NCBI GenBank assembly: GCA_964534765.1
Contig: CAZHRJ010000022.1
Location: forward strand, 1 to 30,413
DNA length: 30,413 bases
Direction of reading: 5' to 3'
Source of the DNA: CAZHRJ01 sp964534765
Lineage (GTDB): Bacteria > Lindowbacteria > 2-12-FULL-62-27
Notes under the pieces: model-generated
Told to the model about the DNA's origin: nothing
Seen by the model: only the letters and a program-made list of their open reading frames with translations
The model's database searches: none
Program-made: the position numbers and the translations under genes
In this document: one piece after another, positions 1 to 8,096 of the stretch
How positions within the stretch are numbered: position 1 is the stretch's first letter
How the letters are laid out: every line of letters begins with the position of its first letter

Positions 1-588
1 TTTCTGGCGGCCAGTACGCACCCGGGCGAAGAGGACATCATTCTCTCCATGGCCGCCTCCTGGAAAAAGCAGGGCATGGCCTTCCGGCTGGCCATCGCCC
101 CGCGTCATCCGGAACGAGCGGGTGAGGTCCGTTCCCGGATCGAATCGCACGGATTTGTGCCGAAACTGAGGAGCGAGATGCGGAGCGCCGAGATGCGGAA
201 CCTGGGGACAGCCTGGGAAGACGACCGGACAGTTCTCTTGATCGACACAATCGGGGAGTTGTTTACTTTTTTCCCTCAATCCCGGGCGGTTTATGTTGGC
301 GGCAGTTTGATTCCGCGCGGCGGACAAAACATATTGGAGCCGGCGGCGTTCGGGAGGCCCGTATTGTTTGGGCCGCACATGGAGAATTTCAGGGAGGCGC
401 AGCGCGCGCTGGCCGGCCGCGGCGGTATCCAGGTCGGCACGGCCGGGGATCTGTCCAACGAGGCTCGGGTCTTGATGAGCGATCGCGCGAGGGCGGATGA
501 GGTCGGAACCGCGGCCCGGGACGCATTTGAATCTCTTCGGGGATCTGCAGACCTCATCGCGGACGATGTGGCCACGTGGCTCAACTGA
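1..588 (+). CDS. waaA: 3-deoxy-D-manno-octulosonic acid (Kdo) transferase, C-terminal part
   Basis: The 5' end lies outside the window; 195 residues are visible and the frame is open from base 1. The protein transfers Kdo from CMP-Kdo to lipid A at the inner membrane, the first core step of lipopolysaccharide synthesis. The visible part opens with a STHPGEE motif, typical of the linker into the second GT-B domain. It continues with VYVGGSLIPRGGQNILEPAA, then GRPVLFGPHMENF, the nucleotide-sugar binding half conserved in WaaA/KdtA. The N-terminal membrane anchor and acceptor domain are not seen. The stop overlaps the next gene by 13 bases, so the two are probably translated together. Assignment is by family motifs recalled from memory; the number of Kdo residues transferred cannot be told. 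Confidence 0.93.
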   Translation, partial: FLAASTHPGEEDIILSMAASWKKQGMAFRLAIAPRHPERAGEVRSRIESHGFVPKLRSEMRSAEMRNLGTAWEDDRTVLLIDTIGELFTFFPQSRAVYVGGSLIPRGGQNILEPAAFGRPVLFGPHMENFREAQRALAGRGGIQVGTAGDLSNEARVLMSDRARADEVGTAARDAFESLRGSADLIADDVATWLN

Positions 589-992
589 CCGACGACGATT
601 TCTGTTTCATCTGCGGCCGGTCCAATCCCATCGGACTTCGATTGAGTTTCGATCTCGATCTTTCCCGGCGCCAGGTTTCCACCGTATTCGATCCCCAGCG
701 ATGGCATCAGGGATGGAAAGACCGGTTGCATGGGGGGATTCTGGCGTCGATCCTGGACGAAGTCATGGTCAACGCCGCCTATTTGTCTGACATGCCGGCG
801 GTGACCGGCGAGATGAGACTGCGATTTCGCGTACCGACCGACACCCGGCGCCGCCTGATCCTGACCGGCCGGCTCACGGAGATTCGCGCCAGATTCTTGA
901 AAGCATCCGGAGAATGCCGGCTGGTTGACGGCACCTGCGTTGCCGAAGCGAGTGCCCTGCTCATCCGGTCGACCGACGCAGGATCAGGTTAG
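576..992 (+). CDS. Hotdog-fold thioesterase, PaaI-like
   Basis: This is a 138-residue single hotdog domain, the usual length for PaaI/YbgC-type acyl-CoA thioesterases. The central helix carries HGGILASILDEVM, the signature of the PaaI subfamily, where the acidic residue and the HGG segment form the active site. The N-terminus has CFICG followed by NPIGL, a cysteine-containing start seen in many such proteins. The start is a GTG inside the last codons of waaA; no better start lies downstream before the fold begins. The substrate cannot be inferred. The 13-base overlap with waaA suggests co-transcription but does not prove a role in lipid A metabolism. Confidence 0.8.
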   Translation: MAQLTDDDFCFICGRSNPIGLRLSFDLDLSRRQVSTVFDPQRWHQGWKDRLHGGILASILDEVMVNAAYLSDMPAVTGEMRLRFRVPTDTRRRLILTGRLTEIRARFLKASGECRLVDGTCVAEASALLIRSTDAGSG

Positions 993-1026
993 CCGGCCAA
1001 AAGCAATAGGCATCGATACGCCGGCT
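991..1026. repeat. 7-bp inverted repeat between hotdog gene and toxin-antitoxin promoter
   Basis: AGCCGGC at 991-997 and GCCGGCT at 1020-1026 are perfect complements separated by 22 bases. The left arm overlaps the TAG stop of the hotdog gene, and the right arm ends on the first T of the proposed -35 box. There is no T-run, so it is a weak terminator candidate; an operator or a chance GC-rich repeat is equally possible. Confidence 0.3.
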
Positions 1027-1054
1027 TGACCATGGGTATGAATCTAGTTATACT
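1026..1054 (+). promoter_or_regulatory. Sigma70-type promoter of the toxin-antitoxin pair, probably leaderless
   Basis: TTGACC (1026-1031) and TATACT (1049-1054) are separated by exactly 17 bases. A start seven bases after the -10 box falls on base 1061, the A of the antitoxin ATG, and there is no Shine-Dalgarno sequence before that ATG. An imperfect palindrome with GTAT/ATAC ends (1036-1053) overlaps the -10 region and could be the antitoxin operator, though it is weak. Confidence 0.72.
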
Positions 1055-1060
1055 CAAGAC

Positions 1061-1297
1061 ATGAAAACGGCGATTTCGGTTCCTGATGTGGTGTTTCAGG
1101 CGGCCGAGAAGGCGGCGCGGGAACTGCGCATATCGCGCAGCCGGCTCTATGCGGAGGCGGTGGCTTTCTACATCGACGCGTACAGGAAACGGAACATTAC
1201 GGATGGTTTAAACCGGATCTATTCAAAGGAATCTTCGAAGGCCGACCCGGTCTTATCGAAGCTCCAGAGCCGGGTGATGAAAAGGTCCGAGTGGTGA
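1061..1297 (+). CDS. Ribbon-helix-helix antitoxin of a MazEF-type module
   Basis: This 78-residue protein is the likely antitoxin for the MazF-like toxin encoded directly after it. Residues 3-38 read as a short beta strand (TAISVPDVVF) followed by two helices, with a SRSRLYAEAVAFYI second helix, typical of ribbon-helix-helix DNA-binding antitoxins. The charged C-terminal 35 residues would wrap the toxin and block its active site. By family knowledge it should also repress its own promoter as a dimer. The stop codon touches the toxin start (TGA then ATG), so expression is coupled. The transcript may be leaderless. Confidence 0.85.
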   Translation: MKTAISVPDVVFQAAEKAARELRISRSRLYAEAVAFYIDAYRKRNITDGLNRIYSKESSKADPVLSKLQSRVMKRSEW

Positions 1298-1642
1298 ATG
1301 AACCGCGGTGAGATCTGGTGGGCATCCTTGCCTGATCCGCGTGGGTCCGAGCCCGGATTTCGACGGCCTGTCCTGATTCTTCAGTCGAACGAATTTAATC
1401 GCAGCCGGATACAGACATTGATTATTGCCGCCATCACGTCAAACGTGAAGCTTCAGGCGGCGCCGGGTAACGTGTTTCTCTCGCGAAGCGAATCCGGACT
1501 CCCCAAAGATTCGGTCGTCAATGTTTCCCAAATCTACACCATCGACAAATCCGATCTGGCGCGCTGTGTCGGATCAATCCCCCCGAACATCCTCCGGAGT
1601 GTTGATGATGGCCTCAAGGTGATCCTGAGTCTCGAAGGATGA
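1298..1642 (+). CDS. MazF/PemK-family endoribonuclease toxin
   Basis: This 114-residue protein has the usual MazF length and fold markers. It starts with RGEIWWASLPDPRGSEPGFRRPVLILQ-like sequence (residues 3-29), followed by LIIAAITSN (41-49). Arg23 and Thr47 match the catalytic Arg and Thr of MazF by alignment from memory. It would cleave single-stranded RNA at short sequence-specific sites when freed from the antitoxin. It begins immediately after the antitoxin stop. All expected residues are present, so it is probably active; the cleavage sequence cannot be predicted. Whether the module serves phage defence, stress response or only stabilises the locus is not visible. Confidence 0.9.
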   Translation: MNRGEIWWASLPDPRGSEPGFRRPVLILQSNEFNRSRIQTLIIAAITSNVKLQAAPGNVFLSRSESGLPKDSVVNVSQIYTIDKSDLARCVGSIPPNILRSVDDGLKVILSLEG

Positions 1643-1688
1643 TAGTGCAACGTGGCACGCTGCGGGCAGCGCGGCGGCACGCGGCCTC

Positions 1689-1717
1689 TTGAACGGCCCC
1701 TGAAACCGGGCTAGACT
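1689..1717 (+). promoter_or_regulatory. Candidate leaderless promoter of the aldo/keto reductase-heme operon
   Basis: TTGAAC (1689-1694) and TAGACT (1712-1717) are 17 bases apart. As at the antitoxin promoter, six bases separate the -10 box from the ATG (1724), putting the predicted transcription start on the start codon. No Shine-Dalgarno sequence is visible. Confidence 0.6.
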
Positions 1718-1723
1718 CCCGGT

Positions 1724-2761
1724 ATGCGATACCGATTTTTGAATGATCAGACCACGACGGTTTCAGAAGTCGGTTTTGGGGTCTGGTCCGTGGCGACAAC
1801 GTGGTGGGGAATCAAGGATCAGCCGACCGGATTGAGACTTCTGCGGGAGGCGCACGATGCCGGGGTGACGTTTTATGACACGGCGGACGTCTACGGCAAC
1901 GGTTTGGGCGAGAGCCTTCTGGCGGACGCCTTCTGGAAAAACGGTGTCCCGCGGGACCGGCTCGTGATCGCCACCAAATTCGGATACGACATCTATTCCC
2001 ACGGCGGCGAGCGATCCGGGCACGGCGAGCTTCCTCAGGATTTTTCCGCGGGCTTTATCCGAAAGGCATGCGAGGAAAGCCTGCGGAGACTAGGGACCGA
2101 TTATATCGACATCTACCAGTTGCATAATCCCCGCATGGAGGCGATCCGGAGCGACGAAGTTCTGGAGACGCTGGACCAACTCAAACGCCAGGGAAAAATC
2201 CGCATCGGCGGCGCCGCCCTCGGGCCGGACATCGGTTGGTACGACGAAGGGATGGAATCGATGCAGCGGGATGGGCTGGATGCGATCCAGATCATCTACA
2301 GCCTCCTTGAGCAGGATCCGGCATCCGGTTTTTTTCCGGAATCGGAGCGGAAAAACACAAACCTGATTGTCCGCGTGCCCCACGCGTCCGGACTATTGGA
2401 CCGGAGTTACACGCAGGCCAAACCGTATGATAAATCCGATCATCGAAGTCACCGGAAAGACAAGTGGATGGAATCGGGTCTGGCGGCGGTCCGGGCGCTG
2501 GAATTTCTGGAGACAGACCGGCGGCGGCTGTCCCAGGCAGCGATTCAGTTTTGTCTGGCCCAGCCGGCGGTCAAAACCGTTCTGCCCAATTTCACCCGAT
2601 CCGAACAAATCCGGGAATTTTGCGCCGCCTCCGATTTGCCGCCGCTGCCCATCGAATCCCTCCAGGAGATCAAACGGCTCTGGGATGACACGCTTCGCGA
2701 ATCCCTGACCCAGCCGTTTTCAAATTCGATCACCAAACCGTCGCCCGTCATGAGCGCCTGA
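1724..2761 (+). CDS. Aldo/keto reductase
   Basis: This 345-residue protein is an NADPH-dependent TIM-barrel oxidoreductase. The catalytic tetrad is complete: Asp52 and Tyr57 in FYDTADVYGNG, Lys85 in VIATKFG, and His134 in IYQLHNPR. The barrel runs through to about residue 310, and AIQFCLAQPAVKTVLPNF near 280-297 is the usual cofactor-binding C-terminal part. It is the first gene of an apparent operon with the heme genes, the next gene starting nine bases after its stop. The substrate is unknown; a link to heme or isoprenoid metabolism is only suggested by position. It has no signal peptide and should be cytosolic. Confidence 0.9.
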   Translation: MRYRFLNDQTTTVSEVGFGVWSVATTWWGIKDQPTGLRLLREAHDAGVTFYDTADVYGNGLGESLLADAFWKNGVPRDRLVIATKFGYDIYSHGGERSGHGELPQDFSAGFIRKACEESLRRLGTDYIDIYQLHNPRMEAIRSDEVLETLDQLKRQGKIRIGGAALGPDIGWYDEGMESMQRDGLDAIQIIYSLLEQDPASGFFPESERKNTNLIVRVPHASGLLDRSYTQAKPYDKSDHRSHRKDKWMESGLAAVRALEFLETDRRRLSQAAIQFCLAQPAVKTVLPNFTRSEQIREFCAASDLPPLPIESLQEIKRLWDDTLRESLTQPFSNSITKPSPVMSA

Positions 2762-2770
2762 GGATCAGCC

Positions 2771-3925
2771 ATGCCGACGGAAACTTCTGACGCCAAACAG
2801 CTGTTAAGCGACCCTGTCAACCGGACCATCCTGAAAGCCGGTGAGGCCGGCATGGCGGGTGAGCCGTTTTCGCACCGGCCATGGGATCAACTGGCCGGGG
2901 TCTGCGCCAGAAAATTCAATGCCACTCTTTCCGGGGCCGAGGTTCGGCGGCGAGTCCGGGATCTCACCAGGGCCGGACAGGTCCGCTATTCCCGCTGGAT
3001 TCTCGAAACTGGAAATCTGGTAGGAAAAACCAACACCGCACTGGTCGCCCTCGCGGTACAGGCCGGCGGAGTGGATCGGGCCGCGGAGGTCCTCATCGGT
3101 CATCCAGGGGTCAGCCACTGCTACCTGCGCGGAGACAAGGGCTACAATATCTGGTTTACCCTCGCCGTCCCGCCGGATTGGTCGCTCGAAAAAACGGCGG
3201 AAAAACTGAGGGACCTGGCGGGCGCGGAAGCGGTTCGCGTCCTCTTTGCCGAACGGATGCTGAAAATCCAGGTTGCTCACACCGAAGCGAGCGAGAAGGA
3301 GGCCGGCGACGTATCGGACAACCGGACGAAGGTCATCCAGCCCGGGCGGGAGGGATCCGATCTGACAGCCGAGGAGGAGCGCTGTCTGGAAATTTTGTGG
3401 GAGCCGGTCGATTTTTCCGAATCCTCTCCGGAATCCGAATCGGATGAGCCGTATTCGGTTCGCGCGGCGAAGGCCGGGGTGGATCCGGATCGATTCGCCC
3501 GCGTGCTGCGCGATCTGGCGCAAAAAAACATTCTCCGGCGGTTTTCGGTCATACTCAATCATCGAAACGCCGGCATCTCCGCCAACGGCATGTGCCAGTG
3601 GGATGTGCCCGACGAGGAGATCGACCGATTAAGCGTCATCATTCCGAAATTCGCGGCCGTTACCCACGCGTACATTCGGACCCGATACGAGGACATACCC
3701 TACCGGCTCTATGCCATGCTGCATGGGCCGTCACTGGAGTGGATCAAAGAACGAAAAGCCGCGATAGACCAAGCAGCGGCGATTGACGGCATTCAGATCC
3801 GCGCGACGCGGGTGTTGATTTCCGGCAAGGAGCTGGGCATGAAACCGCCCTGTCCGGTTCCCAGCGTCCACCGAACCTGGTTTTCCAAACATGACCCAGA
3901 TGGCGCCTGTCGAAAACGAACCTAG
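2771..3925 (+). CDS. Siroheme decarboxylase, fused AhbA-AhbB (NirDL-like)
   Basis: This 384-residue protein is two Lrp/AsnC-like modules in tandem. The first half (about 10-175) has an N-terminal helix-turn-helix, then HPGVSHCYLRGDKGYNIWFTL, as in AhbA/NirD. The second half (about 200-365) has ILRRFSVILNHRNAG with His264-Arg265, ANGMCQWDVPDEE, and VTHAYIRTRYEDIPYRLYAML, as in AhbB/NirL. The family decarboxylates two acetate side chains of siroheme to 12,18-didecarboxysiroheme, on the way to heme or heme d1. AhbA and AhbB are usually separate proteins; fusions are known for NirDL. A GAGG lies eight bases before the ATG. The HemQ-like gene overlaps its 3' end by 35 bases, favouring heme over heme d1. 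Despite the DNA-binding fold it is probably an enzyme, not a regulator. Confidence 0.87.
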   Translation: MPTETSDAKQLLSDPVNRTILKAGEAGMAGEPFSHRPWDQLAGVCARKFNATLSGAEVRRRVRDLTRAGQVRYSRWILETGNLVGKTNTALVALAVQAGGVDRAAEVLIGHPGVSHCYLRGDKGYNIWFTLAVPPDWSLEKTAEKLRDLAGAEAVRVLFAERMLKIQVAHTEASEKEAGDVSDNRTKVIQPGREGSDLTAEEERCLEILWEPVDFSESSPESESDEPYSVRAAKAGVDPDRFARVLRDLAQKNILRRFSVILNHRNAGISANGMCQWDVPDEEIDRLSVIIPKFAAVTHAYIRTRYEDIPYRLYAMLHGPSLEWIKERKAAIDQAAAIDGIQIRATRVLISGKELGMKPPCPVPSVHRTWFSKHDPDGACRKRT

Positions 3926-4697
3926 CCCCGCCGGGCGCCTCAGCGCATCCGGCGCCCATGAGTCTCACCGGCCGGACGGAGACGGCCCGAAGCGCGAGGA
4001 CACCCGGCATTACTCCTCCTTTGCATTTTATAAATTTGATCCCGACTTTCTGAAACTTTCCAAATCCAAACGATCCTCGGCCGTCAGGGAATTTATGGGG
4101 TATCTGGACTCCTGGTCCCAAAAAATCCAGCTCCATGCCTATTCCACTCAGGGAACCCGGTCGGACGTCGATTTCACGCTCTGGCGAATTTCACCCCGGC
4201 TGGACGACATCCACGCCATGTCCGTCGCGATCCGAAAAATCGCCATCGGCGCCTATCTTCGCGCGCCGTACTCGTATCTGTCCATGACCAAAAAATCGAT
4301 GTACGTCGATGCCTCCGGCGCCCGGCCGGCCCACCGTCATCCGGGCCAGGAGGGCACGCGGCTTTTTCTGGAACCCTCGAACGCGCGATATCTGTTTGTC
4401 TATCCCTTCGTCAAAACCCACGAGTGGTATCAGCTGCCGATGGAGGACCGTCAGAAGATGATGAGCGAGCACATCGACGCCGGGCACCGGTTTCCGACCG
4501 TCAAGGTCAACACGACCTACGCCTTCGGACTGGACGATCCGGAATTTGTGGTGGCGTTTGAAAGCGACCATCCGGGCGATTTTCTGGATCTCGTCATGGC
4601 TCTCCGGGCCAGCAGGGCCCGGCCCTATACGGAACGCGACACGCCGATATTCACCTGCATTCGCAAAACCTTCAAGGAACTCTGCGCCGAGTTCTAG
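3891..4697 (+). CDS. Chlorite-dismutase-family protein, HemQ-like coproheme decarboxylase
   Basis: This 268-residue protein starts inside the 3' end of the siroheme decarboxylase gene; no other start codon lies before the fold. Residues 1-36 are Pro/Gly-rich and probably disordered. The two ferredoxin-like domains follow. Tyr171 and Lys175 in VYPFVK correspond to the catalytic YPM-x-K motif of HemQ, and His194 in MMSEHIDAGHRF is the likely heme ligand. TTYAFGLDDPEFVVAFESD and DTPIFTC are typical of the wide HemQ/Cld group outside Firmicutes. HemQ oxidatively decarboxylates Fe-coproporphyrin III to heme b using peroxide. Position in a siroheme-route operon supports a heme role over chlorite detoxification. 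Motif positions are aligned from memory. Confidence 0.82.
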   Translation: MTQMAPVENEPSPAGRLSASGAHESHRPDGDGPKREDTRHYSSFAFYKFDPDFLKLSKSKRSSAVREFMGYLDSWSQKIQLHAYSTQGTRSDVDFTLWRISPRLDDIHAMSVAIRKIAIGAYLRAPYSYLSMTKKSMYVDASGARPAHRHPGQEGTRLFLEPSNARYLFVYPFVKTHEWYQLPMEDRQKMMSEHIDAGHRFPTVKVNTTYAFGLDDPEFVVAFESDHPGDFLDLVMALRASRARPYTERDTPIFTCIRKTFKELCAEF

Positions 4698-4714
4698 CGG
4701 CCCGGCGGCGCCCG

Positions 4715-5848
4715 ATGAAAACGGATCTTCTGAAAAAGGACATCTTGAAAAAGGCCATGCGCAAGGACTGGACGGATGAAAACGGCGCCCGCATGGGATT
4801 CAACCAGATCAAAAAAGGCCCTCTCACTCTGCGGCTGGCCAACGTCTGGGGATTCTGTTACGGCGTCCTCTACGCGATCGAGGCGGTCGACAAGACGCTG
4901 GAAAAATACAAGGACCAGAAGGTCTACGTTCTCGGAGACCTCATTCACAATCCCCACGTCAACGCGGAACTGCAAAAACGCGGCGCCATCTTTATCGATC
5001 CGGACCAAATCGACCGCGTGGAGCCGGACGCCGTGGTCGTGGTTCCGGCGTTCGGGACGCGCAAGGACATTTCCCGGAAGATTGCCGACAAAAACTGGGT
5101 GGTCGTCGACACGACCTGTCCGGAAGTCCGGACAGTGGAGGACGAAGTCCGGCAGTTTTCGCGGGACGGGTTTACGGCGGTGATCCATGGAAAGTGGGAG
5201 CATCAGGAATCGATGGCGACCAGTTCCTATGCCCGGGATCATCTGATCATCCGGAACAAACCGGAGGCCGATGTTGTCTGCCGGTTTATCCGGGGCGATG
5301 AATCTCCGGAGACCATTCTGCAGCGGTTCGCCAACGCCATTTCCGGCGGATTCGATCCGGATCTCCACCTGCAAAAAATCGGCATGGCGAATCAAACCAC
5401 CATGCTGATGAACGAATCCCTCGAAGTCTTCGAGATGTTCCGGCTGGCCATTCTCGCCCGGGACGGCCACACCGACAACTTTCGCGCCATGAAAACCATC
5501 TGCTCCGCCACACAGGACCGGCAGGACGCGGTCATCACCCTGACCAAAAACGAGCCGATCGACCTCTTTATCGACGTCGGCGGCCATCGAAGCTCGAACA
5601 CCCGGAACCTGGCCATCACGGCCAGGCAAAACAGCAGGGCCATCGTCTACCACATCGAGCGAGCCGACCAGTTCACAAAGGACTCCATCACCTATCTGCC
5701 CGTCAACCAGGACATGCTGGTCACCACACACAACTGGCTCCCCAAAGGACCCGTCACCATCGGCCTCACTGCGGGCGCGTCCACGCCGCACTCGGAACTC
5801 GAGTGGGTCATCCAGAGGCTTCTGGGTTACTACGACAACCCGGCGTAA
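4715..5848 (+). CDS. ispH: 4-hydroxy-3-methylbut-2-enyl diphosphate reductase, plant/cyanobacterial type
   Basis: This 377-residue iron-sulfur enzyme makes IPP and DMAPP in the last step of the MEP isoprenoid pathway. The three cluster-binding cysteines are Cys48 (WGFCYGV), Cys135 (VVDTTCPEV) and Cys263 (TICSATQDRQ). Other family marks are GDLIHNPHVN, HGKWEHQES, ANQTTML, GGHRSSNT and a C-terminal GLTAGASTP. The protein is longer than the E. coli enzyme, with an N-terminal extension of about 35 residues and inserts near 190-215. That form is best known from plants and cyanobacteria. It follows the HemQ-like gene by 17 bases and probably ends the operon. No strong ribosome binding site is seen. 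Confidence 0.94.
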   Translation: MKTDLLKKDILKKAMRKDWTDENGARMGFNQIKKGPLTLRLANVWGFCYGVLYAIEAVDKTLEKYKDQKVYVLGDLIHNPHVNAELQKRGAIFIDPDQIDRVEPDAVVVVPAFGTRKDISRKIADKNWVVVDTTCPEVRTVEDEVRQFSRDGFTAVIHGKWEHQESMATSSYARDHLIIRNKPEADVVCRFIRGDESPETILQRFANAISGGFDPDLHLQKIGMANQTTMLMNESLEVFEMFRLAILARDGHTDNFRAMKTICSATQDRQDAVITLTKNEPIDLFIDVGGHRSSNTRNLAITARQNSRAIVYHIERADQFTKDSITYLPVNQDMLVTTHNWLPKGPVTIGLTAGASTPHSELEWVIQRLLGYYDNPA

Positions 5849-5892
5849 CCCCATCGACCCGTTTCCTTGATTTGAATCGACCGGGGGAAGTT

Positions 5893-7938
5893 CTACTTTG
5901 TTTCGAGACCCCGTGCGCGATGAGCGAAGTATGCGCCTTCCATGCCCCGGCCCATTTTTTCGCAGACGCGGGCGAGGGCGTGGAGTGTGGCAATCAGTTG
6001 CGGGCGGAGCGCACCTGCGTTTTCGGCGTGTTTTTCAAAGATCGCAACCGCGCGCCGGCCGGCCTCTTCGGCCGCCGGATACAGTTCGCGGGCCGAATAG
6101 AGAGTCATTAACTGGTGCCAGATGTACGCGGCTTGCACCTCATCCGGATTGTTGGCGCCTTCGAGGTCGGACAGGGCCTGTTGATAATACAGAGCGGCCT
6201 GGTCATATTTTTTTTGTTGGTGATTCAGCGTGGCGAGGTTGCTGAGCGTCCGGGCGACTTCGGGATGGTTCGGTCCCTGTTCACTTTTTCTGATCTCCAG
6301 TGACCGCAGGTAGACCGATTCGGCTTTATCCCACTGCTGGGTCGACTGGTACAGGAGGCTGAGGTTGCCGAGGATATCGGGCAGTTCAACGTAGTAGGGG
6401 CCCATGGCGCGTGTCCAGGTTTCTATGGATGCAAGAAGCATCGTCTCCGCTTCCCGAATACGATTCATACGCTGGTAGATCATTCCCAGATTATTCATCC
6501 GACGCGCCGTGTTGGTCAGGTCGCCCATCCCGTTTTTCTGAAATTCGATGAGCCGGCGGTATATCGGCGCGGCCTTGTCATCGCGGTGCTGAATTTCATA
6601 CATCAGTTCCAGTTGCTGCAGTCCAACAATGACATCCGGATGCGTATCGCCGTATGCCTTCTGACCGATCTCAAGCGAGAGGCTCAGAAACGAATCCGCG
6701 GCGTCGAATTGCCGGGTGGTGACGCAGAGTTTCCCGATGTCGTTCAGGATGGGAACCAGCCGGGGATGTTCCGTGCCATATGATTTTTCCAGAATCGAAA
6801 GCGTCCGCATATACAGGGGTCCGGCTTTGGAAAAAGCCCTCAGATACTCATAAAATTTCGCCCGCTCCACCAAAAACGGGACGAGGTGGGGATGCGTCGG
6901 TCCCAGCCGCTTCTCCATCAGGTCGGACGCCTGCTGATAGAATGAGTCTGCCCGCTCGGCATCCCTTGTTACATACAGCCCGGCCAGACGAAGAAGGCTT
7001 TCGGCTATTTTGGGTTCATCCGGCGAAACCGGCCGGCGGCGGGCCCGCAGCGCCCGCGTGAAGCAGCGATGGGCATCCGAAAGGTTGCCGGTGAGTCGTT
7101 CGATCCTGCCGAGCAGGTCCAGGGCGTCGGCATGGTCAGGATCGTGACTCAACACCTGCCGGCACAGTTCCGCCGCCGCACGGGTGTCGGACGACGCAAA
7201 GAGCGATTCCGCCCTGATCGTCAATTCATCGCAGTGGGCTGGGGTAAGCTGGATCGATCCGGGCGGCGCGGGTTTGTGTTGCGTCGAAGGAGTGGTGTTT
7301 CTTTTCCGTTCGTAGTCATCGAAGACGATCCATGAATCTGTTTGATAGGTCAGATCCAGTTTCACGGCGGAGTGGGCTTTGGCGATAAACTGTATTCCCC
7401 GATACGTGTTTCCCGGAGGAAAGGAGGCGTCCTCGAAACGATAGGTCCGCTCATAGGCCGCCGAGCGGGCCGACGGCATGGCCTGCGAATCGAACATGAC
7501 CGTAATCACGTGTTGGCCGTTTCGGCTGTGCCGGATGTCGAGGCGCCTCAGCGTACGAACCGGATTGGACGGGAGCCAGTCATTCAACAATTTTTTGATC
7601 CAGCCGGTATCGTTCCGATAGATTTCGATCTCATTGGTTCCGTCGCCATGCCGCAAAAACCGGATAACGTACCCGGCCCGGCCTGCGGCGCTCGATCGAT
7701 TGGCCACCGGACCGTACGGGAAAGGAATCAGCGACAGCCCTTCGCCGGGTCCCACGGCATAGGAAACGAACACGCTGTTCGAAACATCCGCGCCGCCTCC
7801 GCCGAAATGCAGGATGGTCCGGCGTTCCTCCGGCGGGGGGGAGACGAGCGGCATGATGCCGGAGAGTGCGTTGGGCGCAGAGTTGGGATCAGTCGAGTAG
7901 GACAGATGCAGACCGCCCTGTTCCAGAACGTGTCCCAT
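5893..7938 (-). CDS. Exported TPR-repeat protein (kinesin-light-chain-like repeats)
   Basis: The first standard start codon is the ATG at 7938, giving 681 residues, but in-frame sequence upstream clearly belongs to the protein (see the 7939-8085 entry). The first 215 or so residues look like a beta-rich lamin-G/concanavalin-like domain ending in VKLDLTYQTDSWIVFDDY. A Pro/Thr-rich linker follows, then about ten TPR units from roughly residue 235 to the end. These are spaced by 42 residues and carry HPxxxxxLxxLxxLY patterns such as GPNHPEVARTLSNLATLNHQ, as in kinesin light chain. It is probably a periplasmic or outer-membrane scaffold; no enzyme motif is seen. It converges with ispH and lies downstream of the FlgG-like gene with a 23-base gap to the presumed start. 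The partner is unknown. Confidence 0.8.
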   Translation of the reverse strand: MGHVLEQGGLHLSYSTDPNSAPNALSGIMPLVSPPPEERRTILHFGGGGADVSNSVFVSYAVGPGEGLSLIPFPYGPVANRSSAAGRAGYVIRFLRHGDGTNEIEIYRNDTGWIKKLLNDWLPSNPVRTLRRLDIRHSRNGQHVITVMFDSQAMPSARSAAYERTYRFEDASFPPGNTYRGIQFIAKAHSAVKLDLTYQTDSWIVFDDYERKRNTTPSTQHKPAPPGSIQLTPAHCDELTIRAESLFASSDTRAAAELCRQVLSHDPDHADALDLLGRIERLTGNLSDAHRCFTRALRARRRPVSPDEPKIAESLLRLAGLYVTRDAERADSFYQQASDLMEKRLGPTHPHLVPFLVERAKFYEYLRAFSKAGPLYMRTLSILEKSYGTEHPRLVPILNDIGKLCVTTRQFDAADSFLSLSLEIGQKAYGDTHPDVIVGLQQLELMYEIQHRDDKAAPIYRRLIEFQKNGMGDLTNTARRMNNLGMIYQRMNRIREAETMLLASIETWTRAMGPYYVELPDILGNLSLLYQSTQQWDKAESVYLRSLEIRKSEQGPNHPEVARTLSNLATLNHQQKKYDQAALYYQQALSDLEGANNPDEVQAAYIWHQLMTLYSARELYPAAEEAGRRAVAIFEKHAENAGALRPQLIATLHALARVCEKMGRGMEGAYFAHRARGLETK

Positions 7939-8085
7939 CAGGAATTGTGTATCAAAACCCGGTTGTTGAAGAGCCGAAGGGTGATCGAATGTTTCCTGAA
8001 AGATCGGACTCGCGGCGATGGCCGGGCAGGCGAGAATCAGGACGAGGATGGGGACGGATTTTAAGTTATTTACTTTTGAATCTCC
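7939..8085 (-). other. In-frame signal peptide and ribosome binding site of the TPR gene, lacking a standard start codon
   Basis: Read on the minus strand, the TPR frame stays open through 7939-8100. It encodes NNLKSVPILVLILACPAIAA, then SPIFQETFDHPSALQQ and on to the annotated Met. That is a positively charged start, a hydrophobic core and an AxA-type cleavage site, so a real Sec signal peptide (a lipobox reading LAC is a weaker alternative). A GGAG (8085-8082) sits eight bases before codon GTA at 8073-8071. No ATG, GTG or TTG occurs in frame between 8100 and 7938. The start may be a GTA, an upstream ATT (8088-8086), or a GTG damaged by mutation or sequencing error. Confidence 0.65.
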
Positions 8086-8096
8086 AATCCGACCCC

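Noticed and set aside
1658..1671. Hairpin CGCTGC/GCAGCG after the toxin gene
   Set aside because: Two-base loop and no T-run; not a convincing terminator.
5849..5892. Possible shared terminator between ispH and the TPR gene (CCCC-A-TCGA and TCGA-CC-GGGG)
   Set aside because: Stem is broken by an internal loop, the loop is 19 bases and there is no T-run; below what I would call.
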